A stretch of DNA of 64,000 nt from Streptomyces collinus Tu 365 (GTDB lineage: Bacteria > Actinomycetota > Actinomycetes > Streptomycetales > Streptomycetaceae): NCBI RefSeq assembly GCF_000444875.1, contig NC_021985.1, positions 2,861,535 to 2,925,534 on the forward strand, given 5' to 3'. Under the pieces are notes generated by a model. That model was not told the origin of the DNA and did no database searches. It saw nothing but the letters and a program-made list of their open reading frames with translations. The stretch's first letter is position 1; each line of letters begins with the position of its first letter. Of this stretch, positions 17,296 to 26,050 are shown piece after piece. The position numbers were made by a program, and so were the translations under genes.

Positions 17296-18351
17296 ATGGC
17301 GAAGATCAAGCCCAGCAAGGGCGCCCCGTACGCACGCATCCTCGGCGTCGGCGGCTACCGCCCGACCCGGGTGGTGCCCAACGAGGTGATCCTGGAGAAG
17401 ATCGACTCGTCCGACGAGTGGATCCGCTCGCGCTCCGGCATCGAGACCCGGCACTGGGCGGGCCCCGAGGAGACGGTCGCCGCGATGTCCCTCGAGGCCG
17501 CCGGCAAGGCGATCGCGGACGCCGGCATCACCGCCGAGCAGATCGGGGCCGTGGTCGTCTCCACCGTCTCGCACTTCACGCAGACGCCGGCCGTCGCCAC
17601 CGAGATCGCCGACAAGCTGGGCACCGACAGGGCCGCCGCCTTCGACATCTCGGCCGGCTGCGCGGGCTTCGGCTACGGCCTCACCCTCGCAAAGGGCATG
17701 GTGGTCGAGGGCTCCGCCGAGTACGTGCTGGTCATCGGCGTGGAGCGGCTCAGCGACCTGACCGACCTGGAAGACCGGGCCACGGCCTTCCTGTTCGGCG
17801 ACGGCGCCGGCGCGGTCGTGGTCGGCCCCTCCAAGGAGCCCGCGATCGGCCCGACCGTCTGGGGCTCCGAGGGCGACAAGTCCGGGACCATCAAGCAGAC
17901 CGTCACGTGGGACCGGTTCTTCCCCAACGCCCGGCTCAGCGCGGGCGCGCAGACCCCCGCGGACCTGCCCGTCGACACCGAGGGCAACATCAAGTTCCCT
18001 GCGATCACGCAGGAGGGCCAGGCGGTGTTCCGCTGGGCCGTGTTCGAGATGGCGAAGGTCGCCCAGCAGGCGCTGGACGCGGCCGGAATCACCGCGGACG
18101 AACTGGACGTCTTCATCCCGCACCAGGCCAACGTGCGGATCATCGACTCGATGGTGAAGACGCTGAAACTGCCGGAGCACGTCATGGTCGCCCGTGACAT
18201 CCGCACCACCGGCAACACGTCGGCCGCCTCGATCCCGCTCGCGATGGAGCGGCTCCTGGCGACCGGCGAGGCGAAGAGCGGCGACACCGCGCTCGTCATC
18301 GGATTCGGGGCGGGTCTCGTCTACGCCGCCACGGTCGTTACCCTCCCCTAG
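17296..18351 (+). CDS. fabH: Beta-ketoacyl-ACP synthase III
   Basis: A 351-residue condensing enzyme that starts fatty-acid chains from acyl-CoA and malonyl-ACP. In Streptomyces the acyl-CoA is commonly branched. The catalytic triad is Cys122 (ISAGCAGFGYG), His276 (HQANVRII) and Asn307 (TTGNTSAAS). There is a short insertion near residues 212-222 (FFPNARLSAGAQTP) relative to the S. coelicolor protein as I recall it, so the usual length of about 343 is exceeded by eight. Ribosome site AAGGAGCC ahead of ATG 17296. A hairpin follows the gene. Confidence 0.97.
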   Translation: MAKIKPSKGAPYARILGVGGYRPTRVVPNEVILEKIDSSDEWIRSRSGIETRHWAGPEETVAAMSLEAAGKAIADAGITAEQIGAVVVSTVSHFTQTPAVATEIADKLGTDRAAAFDISAGCAGFGYGLTLAKGMVVEGSAEYVLVIGVERLSDLTDLEDRATAFLFGDGAGAVVVGPSKEPAIGPTVWGSEGDKSGTIKQTVTWDRFFPNARLSAGAQTPADLPVDTEGNIKFPAITQEGQAVFRWAVFEMAKVAQQALDAAGITADELDVFIPHQANVRIIDSMVKTLKLPEHVMVARDIRTTGNTSAASIPLAMERLLATGEAKSGDTALVIGFGAGLVYAATVVTLP

Positions 18352-18359
18352 GCACTCCG

Positions 18360-18381
18360 TGCCGGATCTCACGGTCCGGCA
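18360..18381 (+). terminator. Hairpin between fabH and acpP
   Basis: Stem TGCCGGA/TCCGGCA (18360-18366 with 18375-18381), eight-base loop. Seven pairs only and inside an operon, so more likely an mRNA-processing or attenuation element than a full terminator. Confidence 0.45.
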
Positions 18382-18431
18382 GGGGACAACTGCCACAAAC
18401 CGTCTGGAACATCGAAGAAGGAGCGCCTGAC

Positions 18432-18680
18432 ATGGCCGCCACTCAGGAAGAGATCGTCGCCGGTCTCGCCGAGATCGTGAACGAGATCGCCGGGATCCCC
18501 ACCGAGGACGTCCAGCTGGACAAGTCCTTCACCGACGACCTGGACGTCGACTCGCTGTCCATGGTCGAGGTCGTCGTCGCCGCCGAGGAGCGCTTCGACG
18601 TGAAGATCCCGGACGAGGACGTCAAGAACCTCAAGACCGTTGGTGACGCCACCAGCTACATCCTCAAGCACCAGGCCTGA
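18432..18680 (+). CDS. acpP: Acyl carrier protein of fatty-acid synthesis
   Basis: An 82-residue acidic carrier protein. The phosphopantetheine attachment site is Ser41 in FTDDLDVDSLSMVEVV. It carries growing fatty-acyl chains between FabD, FabH, FabF and the reductases and dehydratases, which are encoded elsewhere. Start ATG 18432 follows GAAGAAGGAGC. Hairpins lie both upstream and downstream within the operon, which could stabilise a short acpP transcript and let this very abundant protein be made in excess over the enzymes. Confidence 0.97.
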   Translation: MAATQEEIVAGLAEIVNEIAGIPTEDVQLDKSFTDDLDVDSLSMVEVVVAAEERFDVKIPDEDVKNLKTVGDATSYILKHQA

Positions 18681-18711
18681 GTCACCCCTCAGACCGCAGG
18701 CTGCTAGGCCC

Positions 18712-18729
18712 CGCCACCCGGCGGTGGCG
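18712..18729 (+). terminator. Hairpin between acpP and fabF
   Basis: CGCCACC/GGTGGCG (18712-18718 with 18723-18729), four-base loop, 32 bases after the acpP stop. Candidate attenuator or 3'-end stabiliser of the acpP message. Confidence 0.5.
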
Positions 18730-18765
18730 CCGTAGATTCCCGCATCCGTTGGAGAAAGAATTCCC

Positions 18766-20028
18766 GTGAGCCCGACCAATCGCACCGTGGTCGTCACCGG
18801 TATCGGCGCAACCACACCGCTGGGTGGCGACGTAGCCTCGACCTGGGAGGCCCTCGTCGCCGGCCGGTCCGGCGTCAGCCTCCTGGAGCAGGAGTGGGCG
18901 GCACAGCTGCCGGTCCGCATCGCCGCGCAGATCGCCGTCGAGCCGGGGGAGGTCATCCCCCGCCCGCAGGCCCGCAAGCTGGACCGGTCCGCGCAGTTCG
19001 CGCTGATCGCCGCTCAGGAGGCATGGAAAGACGCCGGTTTCACCGCCAAGGCCGGTGAAGACGCGTCCGTGAACCCCGACCGTCTCGGTGCGGTCATCGC
19101 CTCCGGCATCGGCGGTGTGACGACGCTCCTGGACCAGTACGACGTTCTCAAGGAGAAGGGCGTACGCCGCGTCTCCCCGCACACCGTGCCGATGCTGATG
19201 CCCAACTCCCCGGCGGCCAACGTCGGGATCGAGCTGGGTGCCCGCGCCGGTGTGCACACCCCCGTCTCGGCCTGCGCCTCCGGCGCCGAGGCCATCGGGT
19301 ACGCGATCGAGATGATCCGCACCGGGCGTGCGGACGTGGTCGTGGCCGGTGGCACCGAGGCCGCCATCCACCCGCTGCCGATCGCCGCGTTCGGCAACAT
19401 GATGGCGATGTCCAAGAACAACGACGACCCGCAGGGCGCCTCCCGCCCCTACGACTCGGGCCGTGACGGCTTCGTGCTCGGCGAGGGCGCCGGTGTGATC
19501 GTCCTGGAGTCCGAGGAGCACGCGAAGGCCCGCGGCGCCCGGATCTACGCGGAGGCGGTCGGCCAGGGCATCTCCGCCGACAGCCACCACATCACGCAGC
19601 CCGAGCCCTCCGGCAACGGCATCGCGCACGCGCTGCAGAACCTGCTCGACAACACCGACCTGAAGCCGGCCGAGATCGTGCACGTGAACGCGCACGCCAC
19701 CTCGACGCCGCAGGGCGACGTCGCGGAGATCAAGGCGCTGCGCAAGGTGTTCGGCGACGACGTCGACCACATGGCCATCTCGGCGACCAAGTCGATGACC
19801 GGTCACCTGCTCGGTGGTGCCGGCGGCATCGAGACCGTCGCGTCGATCCTGGCGCTGGTCAACCGCACGGCTCCGCCGACCATCAACGTGCGCGAGCTGG
19901 ACGCCGAGGTCAACGCCGACGTGGTCGTCGGCGAGCCCCGGTCGCTGCCCGAGGGCCGGATCGCCGCGCTGAACGACTCGTTCGGCTTCGGCGGCCACAA
20001 CGTGGTGCTGGCGTTCCGCACCATCTGA
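18766..20028 (+). CDS. fabF: Beta-ketoacyl-ACP synthase II
   Basis: A 420-residue elongating condensing enzyme. The active site is complete: Cys170 (PVSACASGAEA), His310 (VNAHATSTPQGD), Lys342 and His347 (TKSMTGHLLGGAG), plus the C-terminal NDSFGFGGHN. It extends acyl-ACP by two carbons with malonyl-ACP. Start GTG 18766 follows GGAGAAAG. Last gene of the fab operon, closed by a strong terminator. Confidence 0.97.
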   Translation: MSPTNRTVVVTGIGATTPLGGDVASTWEALVAGRSGVSLLEQEWAAQLPVRIAAQIAVEPGEVIPRPQARKLDRSAQFALIAAQEAWKDAGFTAKAGEDASVNPDRLGAVIASGIGGVTTLLDQYDVLKEKGVRRVSPHTVPMLMPNSPAANVGIELGARAGVHTPVSACASGAEAIGYAIEMIRTGRADVVVAGGTEAAIHPLPIAAFGNMMAMSKNNDDPQGASRPYDSGRDGFVLGEGAGVIVLESEEHAKARGARIYAEAVGQGISADSHHITQPEPSGNGIAHALQNLLDNTDLKPAEIVHVNAHATSTPQGDVAEIKALRKVFGDDVDHMAISATKSMTGHLLGGAGGIETVASILALVNRTAPPTINVRELDAEVNADVVVGEPRSLPEGRIAALNDSFGFGGHNVVLAFRTI

Positions 20029-20037
20029 GCCCATGAG

Positions 20038-20069
20038 GAAGGGCCCCCACCGTCCGGTGGGGGCCCTTT
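20038..20069 (+). terminator. fab operon terminator
   Basis: Perfect stem of 14 pairs, GAAGGGCCCCCACC paired across a GTCC loop (20052-20055), ending in TTTC. It starts ten bases after the fabF stop and is the most classical rho-independent terminator here. Confidence 0.92.
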
Positions 20070-20112
20070 CCCGTCTCTGTCCCGTCTCTGTCCCGGCCCG
20101 GTCCCGGACGTC

Positions 20113-20607
20113 TCAGACGACCTGGTGCAGCCAGCGCACCGGGGCGCCCTCCCCCGCGTAGCGGAACGGCTCCAGCTCGTCGTCCCAGGGCTTGCCCAGG
20201 AGTCTGGACAGCTCGGCCTCCAGGTCGGTCTCCTCGCGCCGGCTGCGCTGCAGGGCGGCGCGCAGGCGGTCCTCGGGGATCAGGATGTCACCGTGGATGC
20301 CGGTGACGGCGTGGAAGATGCCCAGGTCGGGGGTGCAGCTGTAGCGCTCCCCCTCGGCGGTGGCGCAGGGCTCGGCGGTCACCTCGAAGCGCAGCAGGTG
20401 CCAGCCGCGCAGCGCCGAGGCGAGCTTGGAGGCCGTGCCGGCCTGGCCCTGCCAGGAGAACTCCGAGCGCCAGGTGCCGGGAGCGGCGGGCTGCCGGATC
20501 CAGTCCAGGCTGACGCGTGTGCCGAGCACTCCGGCCACGGCCCACTCGACGTGCGGACACAGCGCGCGCGGCGCGGAGTGCACGTACAGAACTCCACGTG
20601 TCGTCAC
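20113..20607 (-). CDS. DUF3145 family protein
   Basis: A 164-residue actinobacterial protein of unknown function. It reads TTRGVLYVHSAPRALCPHVEW at the start, LDWIRQPAAPGTWRSEFSW in the middle and GKPWDDELEPFRYAGEGAPVRWL near the end, which are the conserved blocks of DUF3145. No signal peptide or membrane helix. GTG start at 20607 with CCGGAGG six bases upstream. It is convergent with fabF, and its position next to the fab operon is conserved in Streptomyces as I recall, but no functional link is established. Confidence 0.88.
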   Translation of the reverse strand: MTTRGVLYVHSAPRALCPHVEWAVAGVLGTRVSLDWIRQPAAPGTWRSEFSWQGQAGTASKLASALRGWHLLRFEVTAEPCATAEGERYSCTPDLGIFHAVTGIHGDILIPEDRLRAALQRSRREETDLEAELSRLLGKPWDDELEPFRYAGEGAPVRWLHQVV

Positions 20608-20863
20608 CGGAACCTCCGGGCAGAGCGGGACATCTTGCGGACTGGCGGGGCGGCAGTGGCACGACGGCCGCGTTGATGGCGAGGCTACCTTGCGGGGGCG
20701 CAAGGAGTGTGACGTACCGTCGGTCCCGGTGCCGGGAAACTCCCGCCATTCACCCAGGGGGACGCTTGTACGGGGGTGCGCCGTTCCAGGGGCCGCGGCC
20801 GGGAACCCCCGCACGTTGTTATGGGAGTGAGCAGTACACCGTCGACCGAGGGGATCAGCAGGC

Positions 20864-21766
20864 ATGCGGAAGCGTGGGCTCCGTGCGCGGGCCGCACTCG
20901 CCGTCGTGGTGACGGCGGTGCTGGCGACGGCCGGGTGTGACGCCTTCGGTGGCGGCGGCGCGGACGGCACGAAGGACCCCGGGGCCGGCGCCTCCCGCTC
21001 GGCGTCGAGACCCGCGCCGGTGTGGAACCGCAGCCCCGACTCGGTCGCGGCGGTCGGCGACTCCATCACCCGCGGTTTCGACGCCTGCGCGGTGCTCACC
21101 GACTGCCCGGAGGTGTCGTGGGCGACGGGCAGTGACGCCGGGGTCGACAGCCTGGCGGTGCGGCTGCTGGGCGCGGCGGGCGCGGCCGGGCACAGCTGGA
21201 ACTACGCGGAGACCGGTGCCCGGATGTCCGACCTGCCGGGCCAGATGGCCCGGGCGGCGGCCAGGGGCCCGCAGCTGGTGACGGTGATGGTCGGGGCGAA
21301 CGACGCGTGCCGTGCGTCGGCCTCCGCCATGACGTCGGTGGCCGACTTCCGCGCGGGGTTCGAGGAGTCGCTGGCCACCCTGCGCGCGACGCTGCCGAAG
21401 GCGCAGGTGTACGTGGCGAGCGTGCCGAACCTGAAGCGGCTGTGGTCCCAGGGGCGGACGAACCCGCTGGGCAAACAGGTGTGGAAGCTGGGCATCTGCC
21501 CGTCGATGCTGGGCGACGCCGACGACCTCACCCGGGCGGCCGTGGTGCGGCGGGACGCGGTGCAGCAGCGGGTGGAGGAGTACAACGAGGTGCTGAAGGA
21601 CGTCTGCGGCAAGGACCGCCGCTGCCGCTTCGACCGGGGCGCCGTGTTCGACTACCGCTTCGGCACCGATCAGCTCAGCCACTGGGACTGGTTCCACCCC
21701 AGCCGGGACGGGCAGGCCCGACTCGCCGAGATCGCCTACCGCACGGTGACCGCGGTGAAGCCGTGA
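20864..21766 (+). CDS. SGNH/GDSL hydrolase lipoprotein
   Basis: A 300-residue exported hydrolase. A basic start and hydrophobic helix lead to the lipobox ATAGC, so Cys25 should be lipid-modified. A disordered Gly/Ser linker follows (26-55). The SGNH blocks are VGDSITRG (Ser67), a Gly in ETGARMSDLPG, GAND (GANDACRA) and DWFHP near residue 278, giving the Ser-Asp-His triad. Likely an esterase or lipase on the outer face of the membrane. Start ATG 20864 with GAGGGG about ten bases upstream. The galM start follows the stop by 14 bases but has its own leaderless-type promoter. Confidence 0.93.
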   Translation: MRKRGLRARAALAVVVTAVLATAGCDAFGGGGADGTKDPGAGASRSASRPAPVWNRSPDSVAAVGDSITRGFDACAVLTDCPEVSWATGSDAGVDSLAVRLLGAAGAAGHSWNYAETGARMSDLPGQMARAAARGPQLVTVMVGANDACRASASAMTSVADFRAGFEESLATLRATLPKAQVYVASVPNLKRLWSQGRTNPLGKQVWKLGICPSMLGDADDLTRAAVVRRDAVQQRVEEYNEVLKDVCGKDRRCRFDRGAVFDYRFGTDQLSHWDWFHPSRDGQARLAEIAYRTVTAVKP

Positions 21767-21780
21767 CCTAGGGTTCCCAC

Positions 21781-22752
21781 ATGAGTGAACTCTTCGGCAC
21801 ATTTTCCGACGGCACCCCGGTGCACCGCTGGACGCTGGAGCGGTCGGGGGTGCGGGTGCGCGTGCTGTCGTACGGCGGGATCGTCCAGTCGGTCGAGGTC
21901 CCGGACCGGGACGGGGGCACGGCGGACGTGGTGCTGGGGTTCGCCGGGCTCGACGGCTACCTGGAGCACCCGGAGCCGTTCCTCGGGGCGCTGGTCGGCC
22001 GGTACGCCAACCGCATCGGGGGCGCCGGGTTCACCCTGGGGGGCGGTGTCTTCACTCTGACGGCGAACGACGGGCCCCACACGCTGCACGGCGGTGAGCG
22101 CGGGTTCGACAAGCGGGTGTGGGACGTCGAGCCGGTCGAGCACGGGGTGCGGCTGACCCGGGTGAGCCCGGACGGCGAGGAGGGGTTCCCGGGCCGCCTC
22201 GAGGTGGCGGCGACGTACACGCTCCAGGAGTCGGGCGCGCTGCGGATCGCCTACGAGGCCGTCACGGACGCCCCGACCGTCGTGAACCTCACCAACCACA
22301 CGTACTGGAACCTGGCCGGTTCCGGCGACGCGAGCGGTCACGAGCTGCGGCTGGCCGCGTCCCGGTACACCCCGGTGGGGCCGGACCTGATCCCGGCCGG
22401 TGTCTCGCAGGACGTGACCGGCTCACGCTTCGACTTCCGCACGGCCCGCAAGGTGGGTTCCGGCTACGACCACAACATGGTGCTGGACAAGGGCGTGACG
22501 GGGGCGGCCGAGGAGGTCGCCGAGCTGCACGACCCGAGGTCGGGGCGGGTGCTCACGGTGGCCACCACCGAGCCGGGCCTGCAGCTCTACACCGGCGACC
22601 ACCTGGGCGAGCCGTTCGCCCCGCACGACGGCATCGCCCTGGAGACCCAGCACTACCCGGACTCCCCCAACCGCCCGGACTTCCCGACCACCGAGCTGCG
22701 CCCGGGAGAGGTCTTCCGGTCCGAGACGGTGTACGGCTTCTCGGCGCGGTAG
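21781..22752 (+). CDS. galM: Aldose 1-epimerase, cytoplasmic
   Basis: A 323-residue mutarotase that interconverts alpha and beta anomers of galactose and other aldoses. Conserved blocks: VLSYGGIVQSVEVPDRDG, GALVGRYANRI, the histidine in LHGG, the catalytic histidine in TNHTYWNLAG, and the catalytic glutamate in IALETQHYPDSPN. No signal peptide, unlike its paralog at 39982. TAGGGT (21769-21774) ends six bases before the ATG with no ribosome site, so a leaderless mRNA is likely. A 14-bp perfect hairpin separates it from the convergent beta-glucosidase. Confidence 0.95.
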   Translation: MSELFGTFSDGTPVHRWTLERSGVRVRVLSYGGIVQSVEVPDRDGGTADVVLGFAGLDGYLEHPEPFLGALVGRYANRIGGAGFTLGGGVFTLTANDGPHTLHGGERGFDKRVWDVEPVEHGVRLTRVSPDGEEGFPGRLEVAATYTLQESGALRIAYEAVTDAPTVVNLTNHTYWNLAGSGDASGHELRLAASRYTPVGPDLIPAGVSQDVTGSRFDFRTARKVGSGYDHNMVLDKGVTGAAEEVAELHDPRSGRVLTVATTEPGLQLYTGDHLGEPFAPHDGIALETQHYPDSPNRPDFPTTELRPGEVFRSETVYGFSAR

Positions 22753-22762
22753 GCCGGGGCCG

Positions 22763-22798
22763 AGCCCCGGTCCGGGTGTCAGGTCCCGGACCGGGGCT
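22763..22798. terminator. Bidirectional terminator between galM and GH3 gene
   Basis: Perfect 14-bp stem (22763-22776 with 22785-22798), eight-base loop, between two convergent genes. Confidence 0.88.
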
Positions 22799-22821
22799 GC
22801 TCGTGGGGGACTTGTCCCGGA

Positions 22822-25278
22822 TCAGACGTTAATCGGCGCGGTCAGCCTGCGGTCCGTGATCGAGCGGCCCGCGGCGATCTCGTACGAACCCTTCACAATT
22901 ACCCAGTCCTTCGCCGTCTCATCCCAGCTCTCGAAGGCGCGGCGGGGCAGTTCGACGCTCACCTCGACGCTCTCGCCGGGTCCGGCCTCGGCGGCCGCGA
23001 ACCCGGCGAGGCGGCGTGCCGGGCGGCCGGTGCCGGGTTCCTGGGGGGCCAGGTAGAGCTGCACGACCTCGCGGCCCGGCCGGGTGCCGGTGTTGCGGAG
23101 GCGGACCCGCGCGGTGGTGCCGTCGACCTCCAGGGACTCGTAGGCCCAGTCGGTGTAGCCGAGGCCGTGCCCGAACGGGTAGGCGGGGGTGCGGCCGGCC
23201 TTCTCCCAGGCGGCGTGGCCGATGAACAGGTCCTCGGTGTAGGGCAGCGCGCCGTCCACGGGGACGACCCGGGTGACGGGGGCGTCGGCCAGGGACCCCC
23301 AGGTGGTGGGGAGCCGGCCGCCGGGCTCGTGCGCGCCGGTCAGGACGTCGGCGAGGGCGGCTCCGCCCTCCTGGCCGGGGAACCAGGTCAGCAGCACGGC
23401 GGCGACCTCCTCCCGCCAGGGCAGTTCGACCGGGGAGCCGGAGTTGACGATCACCACGGTGTTCGGGTTGGCGGCGGCGACGGCGCGGACCAGGTCGTCC
23501 TGGCGGCCGGGCAGCGCCAGGTCGGTGCGGTCGAAGCCCTCGGACTCGACGCGGTCGGTGGTGGCGACCATGACGACGGCCGTGTCGGCGCGGCGGGCGG
23601 CCGCGACGGCCTCGGCGATCAGCTCGTCGGGGTCGCGCGGCGGTCCGCAGTGGGCGAGGGCGAAGGCGACGGCCCTCAGGGGGAGGCCCTCGGGGTGGTG
23701 GACGACGTGGGTGAGGGAGACCTCGACGGTGCGGCCCGCCGTGAGTTCGGCCCGGGCGCGCGGCACGGGTGCGGCGAACAACGCCTCGAAGGGGCTGTCC
23801 GCATGGGGGCGCTGGACGTCGTCGTAGTGGGTCGTGCCGTCGACGGTCAGGGTGAACGCGCCCATGCCCCGGACGCCGAAGGTGTGCGGTCCGGACTCGC
23901 GGGGGGTGAAGGTGCCGGTCAGCTCGACGGTGTGGAGGGTGGCGTGGGTGACGCCGTCGGGCAGGTCGGTGCCCATCCACTGGATCAGCCCGCCCGGCGC
24001 CGAGGCGGTGCCGAGGATGTTCCCGGCGGCGTCGCGGCAGATCGCGCGGAAGGTGAATCCCCGCTCGGCGACGGCGAGTTCGGTGGCCGGGTCGGCGCCG
24101 ACGGCGTACTCGAGCGCGCCCTCGGGGAGGGCGGCGGTGAGGCCGTCGAGCGGGGAGACGATCCGGGCCGGGAAGACGGTGGCGGAGCCGCCGCCGAGGA
24201 TGCGGGCGTCGCGGGCGGCGGCGCCGATCAGGGCCACGGTGCCGGGCTTCAGCGGCAGGGCGCCGCGCTCGTTGCGCACGAGGACGAAGGAGCGGCGGGC
24301 GATCTCCCGGGCCAGGGCCTCGCCGTCGACGGCTGCGGGCGGTTCGCCGACCACCGGTTCGGCGCCGTCCAGGACTCCGACACGGGCCGCGAGGCGCAGC
24401 ACCCGGCGCACGGCGGCGTCGACGGCGGCCTCGGTGACCCGGCCGTCCCGGACGGCCCGCGCGAGGGCCTCGCCGTACACCGTGCCGGGGCCGGGCATGG
24501 CGACGTCGAGGCCGCCTTCGAGGGCGCCCACGGTGTCGCGGGCGGCGGTCCAGTCGGAGACGTTGAAGCCGTCGAAGCCCCACTCGCCGCGCAGGACCTC
24601 CTCGACCAGGTGGCGGTGCTCGGTCATCGTGGTGCCGTTGACGGAGTTGTAGGCGGTCATGACGCCCCAGGGGCGGGCGCGTTCGACGATGGCCTCGAAG
24701 GGGGCCAGGTACAACTCGCGCAGGGCGCGTTCGGAGACCAGGTTGTCGACGGTGAAGCGGTCGGTCTCGGCGTCGTTGGCGACGAAGTGCTTGACGGTGG
24801 TGCCGACGCCGCCGGACTGGACGCCGGTGACGTAGCCGGCGCCGATCTCACCGGTCAGGTACGGGTCTTCGCTGTAGGCCTCGAAGTGGCGGCCGCCGAG
24901 CGGGGAGCGGTGCAGGTTGACGGTGGGCGCGAGCAGCACGTGCACGCCCTTGCGGCGGGCCTCCTGGGCGAGCAGCACGCCCGCGCGGCGGGCGAGTTCC
25001 GGGTCCCAGGAGGCGGCGAGCGCGGTGGGCGAGGGCAGGGCGACGGAGGGGTCGTCGGCGGTCCAGCGCACCCCCCGGACGCCGATCGGGCCGTCGGACA
25101 TGACCAGGGAGCGCAGTCCGATCTCCGGCAGGGCGGGCAGGCTCCACATGTCCTGGCCTGCCAGGAGTCGCGCCTTGGCGTCGAGCCCGAGCCGTCCCAG
25201 CGCGGCCTCCACGGCCGCCTCGCGGGCCTCGTCGCCGTTCTCCCGGCGTGCCCGGCGTGCCTCGTCCTTCTCCGCCAC
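22822..25278 (-). CDS. GH3 family beta-glucosidase with PA14 insert
   Basis: An 818-residue glycoside hydrolase family 3 enzyme, cytoplasmic by lack of a signal peptide. The N-terminal barrel has the substrate-binding block GGRHFEAYSEDPYLTG and KHFVANDAETDR, and the catalytic nucleophile in GFNVSDWTA. A PA14-like insert occupies about residues 400-540 (SGPHTFGVRGMGAFTLTVDG). The second GH3 domain follows (VIVNSGSPVELPW, GQEGGAALADVL) and a fibronectin-III-like domain closes the protein (GREVVQLYLAPQ). It should release glucose from beta-glucosides taken into the cell. GTG start 25278 with GAGGAGG seven bases upstream. Divergent from a TetR gene that may regulate it. Confidence 0.94.
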   Translation of the reverse strand: MAEKDEARRARRENGDEAREAAVEAALGRLGLDAKARLLAGQDMWSLPALPEIGLRSLVMSDGPIGVRGVRWTADDPSVALPSPTALAASWDPELARRAGVLLAQEARRKGVHVLLAPTVNLHRSPLGGRHFEAYSEDPYLTGEIGAGYVTGVQSGGVGTTVKHFVANDAETDRFTVDNLVSERALRELYLAPFEAIVERARPWGVMTAYNSVNGTTMTEHRHLVEEVLRGEWGFDGFNVSDWTAARDTVGALEGGLDVAMPGPGTVYGEALARAVRDGRVTEAAVDAAVRRVLRLAARVGVLDGAEPVVGEPPAAVDGEALAREIARRSFVLVRNERGALPLKPGTVALIGAAARDARILGGGSATVFPARIVSPLDGLTAALPEGALEYAVGADPATELAVAERGFTFRAICRDAAGNILGTASAPGGLIQWMGTDLPDGVTHATLHTVELTGTFTPRESGPHTFGVRGMGAFTLTVDGTTHYDDVQRPHADSPFEALFAAPVPRARAELTAGRTVEVSLTHVVHHPEGLPLRAVAFALAHCGPPRDPDELIAEAVAAARRADTAVVMVATTDRVESEGFDRTDLALPGRQDDLVRAVAAANPNTVVIVNSGSPVELPWREEVAAVLLTWFPGQEGGAALADVLTGAHEPGGRLPTTWGSLADAPVTRVVPVDGALPYTEDLFIGHAAWEKAGRTPAYPFGHGLGYTDWAYESLEVDGTTARVRLRNTGTRPGREVVQLYLAPQEPGTGRPARRLAGFAAAEAGPGESVEVSVELPRRAFESWDETAKDWVIVKGSYEIAAGRSITDRRLTAPINV

Positions 25279-25352
25279 GGTGGTACCTCCTCGCTGAAGT
25301 CCCTCTGGGTCCCTCACATCCTGCATCCGTCACCTGTGGAGCGGTAGGTTTC

Positions 25353-25368
25353 GTAACCCCGTCGTTAC
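25353..25368. promoter_or_regulatory. Candidate TetR operator between GH3 and TetR genes
   Basis: Inverted repeat GTAAC-CCCGTC-GTTAC in the 123-base divergent region, 33 bases before the TetR start. Arms are only five bases, so this is tentative. Confidence 0.4.
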
Positions 25369-25401
25369 ATCGCGCCGAGGGGGATGCCGTACGGTGACGT
25401 C

Positions 25402-25965
25402 ATGAAGGCCAGGGTCAGGAGCGAGGAGCGGCGGGCGGAGATCGTCGGGGCGGCGCTCGCGGTGATCGCCGAGCGCGGTTACCGGGGGGCGAGCCTGAGC
25501 GCGGTGGCCGAGCGGGTCGGCCTCACCCAGCAGGGGCTGCTGCACCACTTCCCGACGAAGGAGGCCCTGCTGGTGGCGGTGCTCCAGGACCGGGACCGCT
25601 GGGACGCGCTGCCGGACACGCGGTGGCGGGTCGACCTGCTGGTTGCGCTGGTCGAGTACAACGCGATGCGCCCGGCCGTCGTCCAGACCTTCTCGGCGCT
25701 GCTCGGCGAGAGCGTGACGGAGGGGCATCCGGCGCGGTCCTACTTCACCGGGCGCTACGCGCAGGTACGCGAGAGCATCGCGGCCGCCCTGCGCGCCGAG
25801 TACGGGGACCGGCTGCCGAGCGGCCTCACGCCGGAGCGCACCGCCCCGCTGCTGGTCGCGGTGATGGACGGCCTGCAGTACCAGTGGCTGCTGGACCCGG
25901 AGGCGGTCGACATGCCGGGCGCGTTCCGGGACTTCCTGCGGCTGCTGGGCGAGCCGGTGGACTGA
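25402..25965 (+). CDS. TetR family regulator, probably of the divergent beta-glucosidase
   Basis: A 187-residue TetR protein. The HTH is at residues 8-55 (RRAEIVGAALAVIAERGYRGASLSAVAERVGLTQQGLLHHFPTKE), with a C-terminal ligand domain containing DGLQYQWLLDPEAVDM, typical of the TetR_C_6-like group found next to glycosidase genes. Start is ATG 25402: TACGGT (25390-25395) lies exactly six bases ahead and there is no ribosome site. It is divergent from the GH3 beta-glucosidase, so repression relieved by a sugar or glycoside is the simplest guess. Confidence 0.9.
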   Translation: MKARVRSEERRAEIVGAALAVIAERGYRGASLSAVAERVGLTQQGLLHHFPTKEALLVAVLQDRDRWDALPDTRWRVDLLVALVEYNAMRPAVVQTFSALLGESVTEGHPARSYFTGRYAQVRESIAAALRAEYGDRLPSGLTPERTAPLLVAVMDGLQYQWLLDPEAVDMPGAFRDFLRLLGEPVD

Positions 25966-26050
25966 CACCCGGCGTCCACCGTCGTCACACGTGGCAGTAT
26001 CAGCGCCAGAACGGCACTTCCACCCCTGTGACGGAAGGACCCGAACTCCC

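Noticed and set aside
25991..26050. Upstream in-frame ATG for the pyroglutamyl-peptidase-like gene
   Set aside because: It would add 20 polar residues before the signal peptide and lacks a ribosome site. TTG 26051 after GGAAGGA is better.
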